This document shows positions 38,605 through 51,680 of a stretch of 64,000 bases of DNA, piece after piece. The number at the start of each line of letters is the position of its first letter. Position 1 is the first letter of the stretch. The translations under genes and the position numbers were made by a program. The DNA lies in the NCBI GenBank assembly GCA_019914995.1, contig CM034127.1, positions 10,416,001-10,480,000 on the forward strand. The letters are read 5' to 3'. Source of the DNA: Acanthochlamys bracteata. Taxonomy: Eukaryota; Streptophyta; Magnoliopsida; Pandanales; Velloziaceae. Under the pieces are notes generated by a model. That model was not told where the DNA came from, made no database searches, and saw only the letters and a program-made list of their open reading frames with translations.

Positions 38605-40436
38605 ATTAATTAATATGCAGGATTTTAAAATTGAAATAAGGTGGAAAGCCTATTACGATCCAATATGTAGAAATATAAAAAATTTGGTAAGAATTAAATT
38701 TTCGCAATCTAATCTGGATGTGTTGTATTAATGACATATTAGTCCGATAATATGAGATTGAGAGGAAACGTGTCTATATATTTTTAGTTGGATAGTGATC
38801 TGCAACGAACATATGTGTTCTTTGGGTTAGAAACTTCTTATATCAATATTTGTCGTGAGGAGCAATGACGAGTAGTTATGATGAATTCAAACGATATTGG
38901 TATTGAAATTATTACTGCTATTGCCTCTAAAAATATTAAATCCTAAGTCAAGAAAAAAGTGATTGTTGAAGCACATGAAGTACAATGTACTATTGTGGTA
39001 AAGAATCGGAAATCATACTTTAAATTGGTTGGTTATTCTGATTGGTAGGAGAGATTGAATAAGAAAAAAATAAGACAAAAAAATCTCTAGTGTAGCGTTT
39101 GGTCTTGCAGGCATCACATTAGCTGATTTTTCATCTTCTACATCATCGGTTGCTTCTAGACCTATTATATTTTTGGTATGTCAGATTAATTTAGAATCTC
39201 TAATTTTAGACAACCAAAAATTTGCCTTCACTTTTTTATATTCACAAAGTGATATATTATGAATTTTAAATTTTAGAATTATGGATCATATGATATTTGG
39301 TCCAAACAATTTTCAGACCGTAAGTGCTCAAGTTAGAAATAATGTAAAGTATACCAATGAAAATAATTATTCAGTGACAGGTGCTAATACAGAAGCGTCA
39401 TCCTGTCTCTATAGAATTGCTTATTATTTTTATTTCTATTACACAATTTTTTATTTATTGGATAAACTACAGAGCAGTTGAACTATATTGTTCATATCTA
39501 TTTCTCTTTTTACTTGCTTCAGGATATATAGACACAAAAATAATTGGGCATTGTACTAAGAAAGTAAATTTATACTATCTGAATGATATTAGTTTAAACA
39601 GAGTTAATTTATAATGCTCGTAGATTCAAAACTGATACGAAGAATGAATTTTGGCTTTGGTATCGACGAGTATGTCATATTAATTTTGGTTACTTAAAAC
39701 AATTTATTAATATTTTTATTTTCTAGTGTGAAGTATGTATTCTTACTAAGAATCACCGAACATCATATTTTTCTATTATAAATAACGAACAACTCTTTTT
39801 GAATTAATGCATTCGGATGTTAGGGAACTCTTTCTAGTTATAATTTTTACTAGTATTAGATGGTTTGTGATATTTGTAAATAATTGTACAGACATGACAT
39901 GGTATATATTTTACAAAATAAATTTGATGTATGTGATATCTTTGAATGGTTTTATAAGATGGTACAAACTCAGTTTTCTTTCTTATTCGAATTTTCGCTC
40001 TATAATAGGGATGAGTATGTAATACATTTTTGAGTTATTACATTCGTAAGTATTTTATTATTCATGAAATATTTTATCCACAAACACCACAACAAAATGA
40101 TGTAGCTGAAAGAAACAGTAGGGATTTCTTAAAAACGGCTAATGTTTTATTATTTGGAGCTCATATTTCAAAATATTATTAAGTAGACGCAGTTCAGTCT
40201 TTGATTTATCTGATTAATTGTATACCATCTAGAGTTTTGAATTTTCGAACATCAATTGAAATTTTATCTATATTTGCTATTATACTTTTTGTACTCTTAC
40301 TTTCATCTAGAATTTTTTAATTTGTTGCATTAATACATATGCAAAAACCTTAAAGGGATAAATTTGATCCATATGATTTGAAGATCGTGTTTCTTGGTTA
40401 TGGTCATCACCAAAAAGGTTATCATTACTAGCTATC
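38270..40436 (+). mobile_element. Ty1/Copia remnant with gag and integrase pieces
   Basis: Heavily broken frames follow the Copia order. Gag start similarity (EKDKMSYLTGEI) is near 38350. The gag body at 38640-38800 and a Cys/His knuckle with FKLVGY near 38985-39045 match the copy at 2340-3240. A GAG-pre-integrase segment (WYRRVCHINFGYLKQF) is near 39655-39705. Integrase-core remnants include MHSDV at 39807 and HKHHNKMM near 40085, and a VFLGYGHHQKGYHY segment lies just before 40436. A TA microsatellite interrupts gag at about 38571-38601. Many stops make it inactive. The element is cut at 40437 by the insertion described next. Confidence 0.8.
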
Positions 40437-40941
40437 TATCACAGATCACAGCCTTTGACGAAAATTTATTTGTTGGACTAAAATGAAATACTAGATTGAA
40501 GAAAAGAAACTTTAAAAAGAATATACAATTTTTCATCCTATTACTGATGGTGTATTATTCTCTGCTTATAAGCAGCTCTAGAATCTCACTACACACATGG
40601 ACTCTAGTATCTATTTTTTCCGAAGAACTTGACCGAATTATTTCTTGAGATAGCATTTCGGCAACGATTTTTTAATTTACGCTTTTTGCATATGTGGATA
40701 TCGATATAGCCTCACATTTACAGATTTTGCACCTAGTAAGAGACAAATTCCCTGGTCGTGGGTTCGCTTAGGAGGGAGGCCTAGGATAGCCTTGAAAATT
40801 GATAAATAGCAATCCACCAATAGTTGCAGTTCGGGTTGAATTGTTTCTTTATTTTTTTCTATTTTCTCCGAAGGGGTTCAATCCCATCAATCGTAAGGAA
40901 CAAAGCATGTGTCTTGGGCACAAACTAGTTAGCTGAGGTAC

Positions 40942-41274
40942 TTATCCATCTCGGATTCCTTGCAAGACTAAGTATTGATCTTGCATAGAGAATCTCATAT
41001 CCGACCGCCTCCAATTGCATATGACATCTTCAAGACTTTCAAGCCATTGAATTCCAAGTACTAAATCCATCCCTCCCAACGAAAATGAATAAGTGTCCAC
41101 TAGTATGTCGGCTCCCTGCACATCTACACGAATTTGTTTATAGATTACCTCAATTGAGTGTGGTTTTTCATCGGCTAGCTTTACTTTCAAAGGCCGCACT
41201 TCAATTGAACTTAGACATAGATGTTTGGCCAAGTGCTCGGCACTGAAATTATGGGTGCTTCTAGTATCTATCAA
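40942..41274 (-). pseudogene. Retroelement aspartic protease remnant
   Basis: About 110 codons similar to the protease domain of plant gypsy polyproteins. The active-site triplet reads Asp-Thr-Arg where Asp-Ser/Thr-Gly is expected. The downstream GMDLVLGIQWLESL strand is conserved. It is part of the element at 40437-43073 and is separated from gag by stops. Inactive. Confidence 0.75.
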
Positions 41275-41319
41275 AATAAATATCTCTTGACATTTGATCC
41301 TGCCGACAACACGAATTGT

Positions 41320-41568
41320 TTAAGGACCAACAAGATCATACATAGCAATTAAAGATAGTGTTGCATCTTCTGAGTCATTCATTGAGTCTGCTAATAATTC
41401 ATCCTTAAAGTCTTCTTCTTCTGCAATGGAATACAACTTGGTAAGACATTTATAACCTCTCTCGTACCTTGCATTACAGTAAAAACACAATCCTTTTGCC
41501 CTTTGTGCATTGATTTTTGCTGCTGTAAGATTGTGTCGTGATCGCGGATTTGTTAGGTGTTCGTTCAT
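41320..41568 (-). pseudogene. Retroelement gag zinc-knuckle remnant
   Basis: About 82 codons contain CFYCNARYERGYKC, a CX2CX4HX4C nucleic-acid-binding knuckle with Tyr replacing the His, followed by an acidic linker typical before the protease. It belongs to the element at 40437-43073. Gag upstream of it (about 41570-42170, minus strand) is too broken to join. Confidence 0.7.
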
Positions 41569-43073
41569 GAACCCGTTAGTCGTCTAGTTTTCTAAGACAG
41601 TTGGTTTGGTAGTTATAGTTGTTGCATTTGACGATCGGAACCGCCCCTGCCGAGTATCCTATTGTTCCCAAAAGAGCTTATGCTCTTAAAGTCGTGCCAA
41701 CATGTACGCCTCTTGCAACTATATAGGTTGCTTAGCCATTACTTCTATAGCGATTTGTCGAGTTAGACCTCCGCAAAATCGCCCCACTAAGTGTTCATCT
41801 GAAGTGTGTGGTAGCCAGTATACAAATCTTCAAAGGCCGACTTATAGCCTGTCTATGTACCAATTTGTTTGAGCTGTTGCAAAGAAAAACTAGCGCTTTC
41901 AAAAGCTATTGATCCAAATCGTCACAGCAGTGCAACAATGAGATCCTCCCAAGAGTGAGAGGTTAGTCTCGCTCAAAGTTTTGATACCAATGGTTAGCCT
42001 CATCTTGGAAATACATGGCCGCAATAGCAAGCCGTTCCCACCCAGGTGTCTTATTGTACGTGAAGTATTGTTCCGCCGAATAAATCCACTCTTGTGGTTC
42101 TTTCCTTTCGAACATAGAAATCAATGCCAATCCCTTGGCGGGTGCCCTTGTTGTTCTCCAGATCCCTGATTTAGGGTGTATGGTGGTAAAATGAGAAAGT
42201 TTCTTACTGGATTAGGAGTTTTCGACAAATGATTGGGTTAGTTTGGCTTGTGAGAGTTTGTGGACTGCCATAGAAAAAAATGGGGTGACTGTTATAGGGT
42301 GACTGTAGGTAGTGCATGAGAGTTTGTGGACTGGTGATAGTGCATGAGAGTGGATTGATTTGGCATTGTGGCGACAGTTATAGGGTGACCGTAGGTAGTT
42401 ACGAAAGTCAAAAAATAGGGTGGCATGCAATGGTTGTGAGTTGTGAATTTGCCATAGAAAAAAATGATGCAACAGTAGTTAGATCAAGTAATTGATTGGC
42501 AGTGAATGGTGGCGAAACCGAGTTCATTGCCTAATTTGAGGAGCCGGCTTCTTGCGTGGTTGATTTCGACGAATTTACGAGCTTCTGCAACTTTGTGAAA
42601 TCCGTAGTTATACGTGCGAGTTTATGAGATAGGTTATTGGCCATGCAGTCATATAGTTCTTAGAACTTAGTTGCTTGACGAGGGTGGTTGGCTTGGGTTT
42701 TGGGAGTGGTGTTGCCGTTTGAAGGTTGGTTTGCACATTACTTGTTGGGATAATAGGGATTGAGGTGATTCTGGTGTGGTTGCTGGTGCTTTCTCTATTG
42801 TAATCTCCTAAAACAACGTGGCTCTGGTACTAAATCTGTCATAGATCATAGCCTGTAATGGAAATCTATTTGCTAGACTGAAACGAAATACTAGATTGAA
42901 TGAAAGAACTTTAAAAAGGAAATACAATTTTTCATCCTACTGCTGATGGTGTATCATTCTCTATTTATAGACAGCTCTAGAGTCCCACTACATACATGGA
43001 CTCCATTATCTAGACTCCACTACTTGGACTAACTCCACCACTATCAGGTGAATTAGAACTAGAACTTCTAACA

Positions 43074-43685
43074 AACTAAAATCACTGCCTTCTATGAGCT
43101 CTCATCAATCTGGGCATCTAATGCATTGGTGTTGTCTGGTTTTAACATGTTTGCATCTTCCTCCAGTCCTATGTGTGTTCAGCTCAAGGTCAGTAGTCCC
43201 TGCAACCGTGAAATTTATATTCCTCTGTCTGTTTATGCTGGTTCTTTGACTATTATTCATATGCATTTGAAAAAATTTCACATATAGATAGCAAACCGGT
43301 AGCTAACTGTTAGGTGGCTGAAGTTTGTAATATTCTGTCTGTGCTCTGTTCTTTGGTTACTGTTCATGTGTATCTGAAGGAATTTCGCATATAGGTAGCA
43401 ACCATATAGTTGACATAAGTGGTTGAGATGCGTACTTTGGTTACTGTTCATGCGCCTCTGAAGCAATTTTGTATATATCTAAACAAGCAGATAGCTTGAT
43501 GTTAGGTGCCTATCTGTAGATGAAGAGTTTTCTTATGCTATAGTTTGTTTGTTGTCTGCTAGGTGAAGGATAAATCTTGTTTGTAAAATCCTGCGAAACT
43601 TCATTCAAATTATTACTCCATCCTAATTCATAAACTATAATTCTTAATTATTATTATCATCAAAATCAACTTTAGAGTTTCAACA
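43074..43685 (-). mobile_element. Copia-type LTR start with polypurine tract
   Basis: On the minus strand, AAAATAGGGGAGAT (polypurine tract) is followed by TGTTGAAACTCTAAAGTTGA at 43685 and downward. That is the start of a 3' LTR. The first 200 bases resemble the solo LTR at 28478 (shared GCAGGATT segment). The LTR's far end is not clear; it may be cut by, or abut, the gypsy-like LTR ending at 43073. The sequence at 43686-44500 is AT-rich and may be that element's interior tail, with no coding region recognised. Confidence 0.65.
43219..43510. repeat. Three imperfect direct repeats of about 85-107 bp
   Basis: The segment TTCTTTG-TTACTGTTCATG-type sequence, followed by CTGAA...AATTTCGCATATAG and a GTAGC...TAGTTGAC-like tail, appears three times. 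Anchors are near 43242, 43349 and 43433. It lies inside the LTR-like segment at 43074-43685, and no such triplication is seen in the related LTR at 28478. Confidence 0.65.
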
Positions 43686-45052
43686 ATCTCCCCTATTTTT
43701 ATGATGATAAAACAATTAAAAATTGTTGATTTATAATTCTAATTAAACACAAAGTAATATGTTCCCCTAAATAAAATACTCATTATAAATACTTTTTATT
43801 TTTGATTAAATATAATAAATTATCTACACATAATAATTTTTTTATCTCTCTTTTTTTTTGTCATCATAAAAAGAATGAATGGAAAAAAATCATCTAGTAC
43901 ACTAAAATAGTATTACTTATGCATAGAATTGATGTTGATAGTTAGGAGTCGTTTTTAATTATTGTGGCTTGATATGCATATGAGATTCATATTCTAGCAG
44001 AGTTAGAGTCGGCTATTCAGCTGCTATGTGTATGATATAGACAATTCTTTTCTTTGTCGTTGATTCTTGTAAGAGGTAATTTGATATTTCAACTAATCTA
44101 TTTTACATGGACTCTTTTGATTGCACTGATGGATATTCTTTCACTAAGTTTTGCAAATTATTTTCAGCAACTTTTTCTTACAAAGAATGACACTTTGTTA
44201 GATTGATACTTCATCAAAGAAAATAAAAATCGAAATCGATTGAATTACATTTTGTGAGTTCAAAAGTAACATTAGCAAACATATTGACAAAAAATATTTC
44301 AAATAAAATCTTTTATGACTCACTGAGTAAGCTGAATATCGACGATATATTTGCACCGACTTGAAAAAAAATGTTGACGTGAATCAACATATACCTAATA
44401 TCTTAATTATATTAAAATATCTTTTATAGTATATCTTTTTATAATTACAACTCTTCTTACTTAAATATTATGAAAATTTTATATATATGTACTTGGTAAG
44501 AGTATTGAGGAATTGAATAAGATTGAAAGATTTTCATATAAGAAACTTGCATGGAGATAAGCAGTAGAATGATTTCTTCGTCCAACTACTCAGTTCCAAA
44601 ATCTCCAGACAAAGCAAACTTTGGGAGACCTTCGTCCCAATGAAGGCTTGAGATTTGAAGCTGCATTGTATCTGATGATACACAATTGTTTACAACATAC
44701 TCTTTCTAAATATAACAAAAGAGCATGAATAGAAAGCTCATATTGTTTCATATATATAGATATACACAAATTTAAGTTGATTCCGCATCGGACCGTGTAA
44801 CTAAAAATTGATGTTACCTTATAGCATTAATACATGGGCATGCATCTGAAGTTGCTTTCTACGCTCCAGCTTGCAAGTTGGAAACAAGGACTTAATAGAG
44901 GCTGCAGGTTATAACAAAACAAATTGCATCTACTGCTTGTCATTTGGGTTGGTCGGATTTTGGATAGATGGAGCCATTGCAGAACCATTTCTTGCAAGTG
45001 ACAACAAAATGGTAAATGTACATGCGTTAAATGCGCTTGGTAGCCCACTGGT

Positions 45053-48000
45053 TCACCTGATATGGGACCTCCCAAGAGAATTGGCTCCAATATCACTGCC
45101 AGTATTCTGCAATCAAGAAAGGAATAGCAAGAATGTGTTGTTTCAACTTTTCATTGAGAAGTAAGAGGAAGCGAGGCAGATAGATGTTGCTGAAAGAAAA
45201 TCAAGTACAAGATTTAAGAACATCAAATTGAGGAACAGACTGATTGGAAGATAAATTCAGAAAGTCATGAAATGAAGCTAAAAGGAGACGCATAAGGACA
45301 TTGAAAATTTTGAAAAAGCTAGCAAAAGGAAATCATGACAAGTAAACACCCACATGCCACAATGAAAATAATATCTTAATGCAATCCACATATTTTCCCA
45401 AGGAACAAGTAGTTTCCTTAGTTCACTAAAGGTGCTACTAGTATTGAAGGCTATGCAGAAGCCACCACTTAGAAAAAGTATTACCTGAAACTTAGGTGAT
45501 GGGAACACATTCCAGAACCTCAATGTTTCATCTCCAGCTCCAGTTACAATAGTCTGAGACGGAATGCAAATGAGTTTAGGAGATATCTAGGAAGATGCTA
45601 TATAGCATGTACACAAACAGAAATAGTAATTCTACCTGCCCGTCAGGTGAGATTGCCAGATACAAGACTCTGTATGTATGGCCAGTGAGAGTAGCAAGCT
45701 GCAGAAGAATTGAAAAAACAAGTCAAGCATTCTGAAAACTGCAACAGAAATGTTTTCAGAATGTGAATGCTCCCCAAAAATGGAGTCACCTTTGACATGG
45801 ATGGATATCTCCAGACAATTATTTGGTTTTGGGAGTATCCATGGGTGCTTACTAGTTCATTGACATTCTTTGACCAAGCAAGGTTGCATACCTGCATAGT
45901 TGTAAAGTTCACGACATTACCTCTTTCCAGGGAAACTCCAATATTTTAGCAATACTTACGAACAAGATACAGTCAAGACAAAGAAAAACTGCCATTTCAA
46001 CTTATACAGTCGTCAATTACAGTTTTTTCTTTCATTATATTGTCTAACTTCATCAGTATTAAATCTTACTTATAGGAAAATTCTATTCTTACTACAGTTT
46101 TACATGCACGTGACTTGTATATTGGTATCTCACATGCCTGAAATTTTTTCTTAATGTGAGACTAGATAAGAAAATAGGGATGTAAAACAAGCCAAGCATA
46201 TGATTGTACTGACAGATTTTGGCTTTGGCTGAGCTCACTCACTTTTTAGCTTGAGTTGATCCAGACTTTGTAGTAGGCTGGACTTAGGCTTGGGTTTGGT
46301 TACAACATCACCTAAGTCAACACTTTACTTCTTCAAACACTATTTCTTAGTAATAAATTCACACGTCTATCCTTCATTGGCATCCAAAAATAAATTAATG
46401 TAACCAAACAAGTTAATGCAACCACTAATCTTGAATTGGTAGGAGGAAGGAAGCACTTATGCTTAATGAAGCAAGACACTCAAAATTCAGAATCAGAAAA
46501 TTTACTACATATCAGAGGAATGGTTATTAGAATAAAAAACAGAATAAGAACCCTAAATGACCCAGAACTAATGATCCAGTTTAGACAATCTAGTCTTTCA
46601 GATGATTTGGCTACTTCTTCAAGACTTAGTATCTAACAGTCATATATAAGAAAGAAGGATGACCACGTTACTAATCTTTGCAAAACAGAAAATAGAGAGA
46701 AGACAATACACCACACATACTGAAATAAACCAAGGGCATTTGTGTGAAAGCATGATTTACCTGACTTCCTGTGTTTATGGAGCTCAAGTGTGAATTTGTA
46801 GTTGTATTCCAAAATCGAATGCACTGATCAGCAGTACCAGCACCTGATGCTAGAAGACCATGGAGATGCGGGGACCAAGCAATAGCCTTCACGGCGGCAG
46901 TATGCTCACAGTATTTGAGAACAGGTTGTGTGGAATGTTGATTCCAAACAAAAAGCTAAACAACAACGAAAAGTTATTTTAGAAAAACAAAACACAAAGA
47001 ACGGAAAATATCAATCTTTTTTAAGATAGAGAATGACACGGCTCACTTTATTATCATTTCCACCAGACGCAAGTTCGCGGTTATCATAGGACCACTTCAG
47101 TCCACAAACCTACAAACATAAGATCATCAGTGAAACTGGCAACCATAAACCCAAAGCATGTTGAACTTTCTTTAATGATACTGACGCAAATTGATAGTAG
47201 TATCCAAATTAGTAGACTTAATACATTTATGCAACTGAAAGCAAGATCTTATTAATTCTACCTCTGACTTGTGGCCAGCCAGTTTGCTGACAAAATCTTC
47301 CTGAGAACGAATATCCCTTTGAAGAATTGATTTGTCTCTGCTACCAGATGATAGAAGCGATGAGCTCCATGCTAAAGCTCCAATTCGCTGGCGGTGACCC
47401 TCCATGATCCTTATCCTTCTACAACGAGAAGTATCCCATATCTACAGCAATGTTTTAAATTTGTTGAGAATAGTTTTCATTATCAAACTTTATAGATGTG
47501 TCAACTGTTACAGCAATTTCCTGTATCTATGTTTCTCATCAGCATCTCCTTTCATCAAAACTGAAAAACATTTGTATAAGTTTTCGGATTCTGAATACTC
47601 AAATCAATAATGAGTAACTACTGTATCAGCAAGTGTCCAAGTCCAACACATTGTTTTGGTTCCAAAGTTTTAATTGACTTTAAGAACAAAAGTCCAGCTA
47701 TACCGATTTAGGGCAGCCACTAGATTTATGAATAAGTAGTGTATCAGAAATATTCGACCATATAAGTTAACACGGTCCATCATTAAGAATGAGGTTGAAA
47801 CAAGTGGATTCATAATAAATGATAATTATTTCCAATTTGACTTTCTTTCAGTCTTTCTCCACCGCCACTCGCACTGTCCTCCAGTATTACCATAGGCCTG
47901 TGTCCTTCTCTTTCGTATTGATCACTATATAAGCATCTCTATATTGAAATTTAATGAGGACCAGTGTCACATGTTCAACAAAAAGTTGGATAAATTTTGC

Positions 48001-49351
48001 AACTTTTGCAGAAAGACTCAGTCCAATGTGACCTTTCTTCAACTGTTAATCAAAGCATCCTAGAACAGTAAACTCCATTCACTGAAAGCAAACTATACTT
48101 AATTCAAAGTTTCGTCACACTAAACTTTCAGAAAAAAAGTATATATATTAAGAGGGAAACTCCTATTTAGAGTTTGACTTCACCTCCGTACCACTCACCT
48201 AAATACGCAGAATTCCTAGAAGAGGCCTACATAGTAACTCATACAAAGGAAACTAAATTAATGCACCGACACTGTCTCTGTGCAAAAATTACCATCCTAA
48301 TAAAGTCAAACTTCACATAAATTTTCTAAAACTTATGTAGAACTCAAATTCACAAAAGGATGAGTGCAATTAAAAAGAAAAGCCAGAAATAAACCTGTAG
48401 TTTTCCTTGATTAGTCCCAACTGCTAAGTGTGTGCCCCGCTGAGCCCATCCCACGGAGCACACACTATCGTCAGTTCCCAAGTCGCAAAGCTTAGTAACC
48501 TAACCATTTATCAATCAAAAAGAAGGAATCCCCAACCTAATCAATCCAGTTACCATAATCAAACAAAAAGGAAACTTCATAATGAAAAACAGATTTGGAA
48601 ATACTAACCTTGCTGCTGCATGCATTCCAGAGGTAAACGCAGTTCCCCAATCCCACAGCCAACACATTATGCAATGACCAATCCACAAGGTTCAAGTAAA
48701 AATCATCCTCTAATACAGGTGCATCCAGCACCTAATACAATTTCATTTGCAAAGAACCATTAACAAGACCTCCCAAAATATATGAAGCAATTGTACTTGT
48801 ATATTATTTATCAGTCAATCCAATTAGTTAAAGGCCAAATGCTGCAGTATAATGCGCAAAACAAAAAAACACATAAGAAAGGGATTACCTTGAAAGGTGA
48901 ACGGGCAATTTTCCGGGGTGGCTTGGGTTGCTGTTGAAGGTAACCAGGCAGTAGCAGCGGGTGCTGTTGATCGGCATCAAAAGCCGGGAACAGCGACCGT
49001 CGTGGCAGCTCAGTCTTGAACCGAAATATATTGCTGCTCGGCGTTGTAGGTCCCGAACCAGACGAAATCGAAGAAGGAGACGAATACTTGACCCCTTCTA
49101 CAGGAGAATCACCGAATAGCACCGCCCGAAGGACGGCGGAGTAAGCCGAAGGTGTCCTCGAAGTGGGCCCCGCAGAATCCTTATCTGAAGAAGAACTCGA
49201 AGAAGGTGTTGATTGAGGGGTGGTTGTTGTTGTTGAAGGAGAAGGAGAAGGGGATGACAGATTGAAGAGGTCGAAGTTAGAAGACGAACGGCTTGGAATG
49301 AACCGGTCGCTGTAGATTGTTCTTGAAGAAGGAGGGAGAGGAGAGAAGTAA

Positions 49352-49382
<31 letters not shown>

Positions 49383-49470
49383 GAGATGGAGAAGAGAAGG
49401 ATGGCACGGGGTGTGACGGAAAGGATGTTGATGGGGATGACTGAGGCTTGTTCACAGCGGTGGATTCCAT
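45053..49470 (-). CDS. FZR2: FZR2/CCS52A-type APC/C activator (Cdh1 homologue)
   Basis: Ten minus-strand exons: 49470-48889, 48731-48609, 48499-48395, 47441-47262, 47109-47047, 46955-46761, 45891-45790, 45698-45636, 45553-45485 and 45106-45053. They join in frame to 511 residues. This plant Cdh1 activates the anaphase-promoting complex, bringing mitotic cyclins for degradation and so promoting endoreduplication. Seen in order: a Ser/Pro-rich start with a Ser run at 31-39, the C-box DRFIPSR at 55-61, [11 protein letters not shown] at 110-120, NIFRFK at 147-152, then a WD40 propeller ([53 protein letters not shown]), ending in the Ile-Arg tail (SLGRSHIR). The propeller matches CCS52A (FZR1/FZR2) rather than CCS52B, from memory. 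The short last exon is assigned by its acceptor site, phase and conserved IR ending. Confidence 0.95.
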
Positions 49471-51680
49471 TGTTGTTGAGATTTGTTAGATTTCCCGCTA
49501 CCGGGAAACGCAGGGAGAGAGAAAGAAGAAAGGTAGTTACATTCCCGGGGATAAATAAATTTTGTTTTCACAACCTAGAGCTGGTATTAATTAGTATTAT
49601 TGTAATTGTTGCCCTGACGAGTGATGCAGCTCTCTGTGTTATGTTCACGAAAACCATTAGTAAATCACTTAGCCAAAAAAAAGAAAAAGAAAACATAACT
49701 AAATTGTTTGAAATTGTCTGTATATCTTCAATCATTCTATGTTGACTAATATGAAAATGAATTGTGCCAAAAAAAAAAGTATGTTCTTTACATGTATGTG
49801 CAGTAACCATTTAATATATGTCCAGGTCTTTTTTCGTTGTTCTGTTTTTTGTAAATACTAATCCTTGTGAGAGAAAGAGAAACAAAGGTAATTACTATTT
49901 GATTGTGGCAGTTATATTACTAAAACCCCATGAAATGTTTCCGTTTGGAAAGAGTAATTTATAATTGAATCATATAAGGATAGGAATAGATTATCAATAA
50001 ATGGCAAAAGTAGCAAGTGAAAAGATTCGAATATTTAACAGAATATTAAGGCTTATATCATTCGACTCGTACTTATCTGGGCTTGTGTCTACCAAATGGA
50101 CAGATGGACTGTCATTTACTGGACCGTGCCAGTCCTGGTTGAGCCCACAAAACTATAGGCTTTGACAATATTGGCCTACAACTGATTTAGCTAGTTCAAA
50201 CATTTCAATTTCCAATGATCATTAGGAGTGACAAGTATGAGTTAAGATATCGGATTAATATCGATCATATAATAATTAAATCAAAATTACTCAATATTAA
50301 GCAGACCTATATATTTAAATTATCAATTCTAATTCAAATAATTTAATAATTATATCAAATTCATATCGACCTATTTAATAATCAAAATTAAAATTAACTC
50401 CTAAAAATAATAAATGAAAATTATTAGGTATATCTAAAACAAATAATTGTTAGTTTGCAAAAATATATAAATAAGTAAGAAATTAATTAAATTATAATAA
50501 GCTAAATAAAGAGTATATATCAAGTAAAGTAAAATAATAGAATTGTTATAATATTTTCTAATTATTATGTAATATATGTCATATAATTAACTATACTAAC
50601 AAATAGATCAAATTTGAATCAACCCACCCAAATTCGATCTGATCTATTCAATTTACGGGTCACTGGATTGATCTAAAATCGACCTGCATTTGAATAAAAT
50701 CAAATTTGAACCTAATTTAAATAAGTTGATTTTGTATTGACTCTGTGAGTCCGGTCATATGTTGCAACACTGAATCTTCATTTGAAACTTCAATGTGATA
50801 GTGGAAAAAGGGAATAGATTCTGATGTTGATCTATAGCTGTTAAAACTTAGAGCTGATTGGTTGATACCGGAGTCTATAGGGTTGTTACTTGCAAAGTTG
50901 AATTGAATTGCTTGCAGCTGAACGTCTTCTTTGTTCTCCTACCTATCAAGTGGAGCTAACAACAAAGCACAAGCCACAAGAATATAGACATTATTATTAT
51001 AAAGAAAAAAACAAGAAGGGAAAACAACAGAAGTCAAGCTTCTAAGCAGCTTTAAGTTACGATCATGGTAATCTAATATCAGAACTTTACATACAGCGAA
51101 GGGCTAACAACATAAGGAGATATTTAGAACTAATTTAAAAAAAAATTCTGGAATAAAATATATATTAAAAATAAATAAATTTTTAATCTAAAATAATAAT
51201 AAACAAATAAAAGTTTTTAAAATATTTATTAAATGCTATATTTAGTTAAAATATTATATAAAATATTAAAATAAAAAAATTGAAAGCATTTTCAAACGTC
51301 ACCTGAAGTGTCAACATGATGAAATACGCCTAATGTGTAGGCTACAATTCTTCTGTTACCATTGCTCGTCATAGAGGAATATTATTCAGGCAAATATGTT
51401 GTATGGTTTCTACAGGTCGATGTACTCGTTAACAGTAACATGAAAGAACGAAGAGATACAATTTGTACAAAAAGGAAGTATAACTAAAATTTGGATTTCG
51501 TATAATAGTGGAGGAAGGGAAAAGTTATCTCACATGAATCAGCTATAAAAGGTTTTGCATTGATGTACAAGTACTCAAATAATGCAAAAAGGCACTTCTC
51601 TTCTATCATAAGAATCTAAAGGAATAAATTTCATACATACAGATATATGTAGCATAGAGAACAGGAAGCCTATTTACATA
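49471..51680. other. FZR2 upstream region and intergenic DNA
   Basis: Pyrimidine/purine-rich leader sequence of FZR2 adjoins 49471. Beyond it lies AT-rich spacer with a decayed miniature element at about 51121-51305. Positions 50220-50760 contain repeated TTTGAATC/GATCTGAT-like words, probably old repeat DNA. No gene seen. Confidence 0.5.

Larger units (their letters stand above)
40437..43073 (-). mobile_element. Nested gag-protease LTR element, Ty3/gypsy-like
   Basis: Direct repeats mark the LTRs: 42837-43073 (237 bp; on the minus strand from TGTTAGAAGTTCTAG to ATGATCTATGACA) and a truncated, diverged copy at 40437-40612. Just inside the right LTR the minus strand reads GTACCAGAGCC (about 42820-42831), matching an initiator-methionine tRNA primer site. 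The minus strand then encodes a gag zinc knuckle, GLCFYCNARYERGYKC (41320-41568), in which the expected His is Tyr. A retroviral-type aspartic protease follows (40942-41274, MIDTRSTHNF ... GMDLVLGIQWLE), in which the catalytic D-S/T-G reads Asp-Thr-Arg. No reverse transcriptase or integrase was seen. The element is defective and sits inside the Copia remnant in the opposite orientation. Confidence 0.78.

Noticed and set aside
44575..44660. Alternative FZR2 last exon ending SGDFGTE on the minus strand
   Set aside because: It has an acceptor-like CAG and an open frame, but lacks the conserved Ile-Arg tail; the exon at 45053-45106 fits the family.
44827..45164. Open frames on both strands at the FZR2 3' end
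   Set aside because: They overlap the last FZR2 exon (45053-45106), whose conserved IR-ending frame is a better explanation.
49317..49745. 142-codon plus-strand frame opposite FZR2 exon 1
   Set aside because: Its Lys run is the antisense of the FZR2 Ser repeat. Shadow frame.
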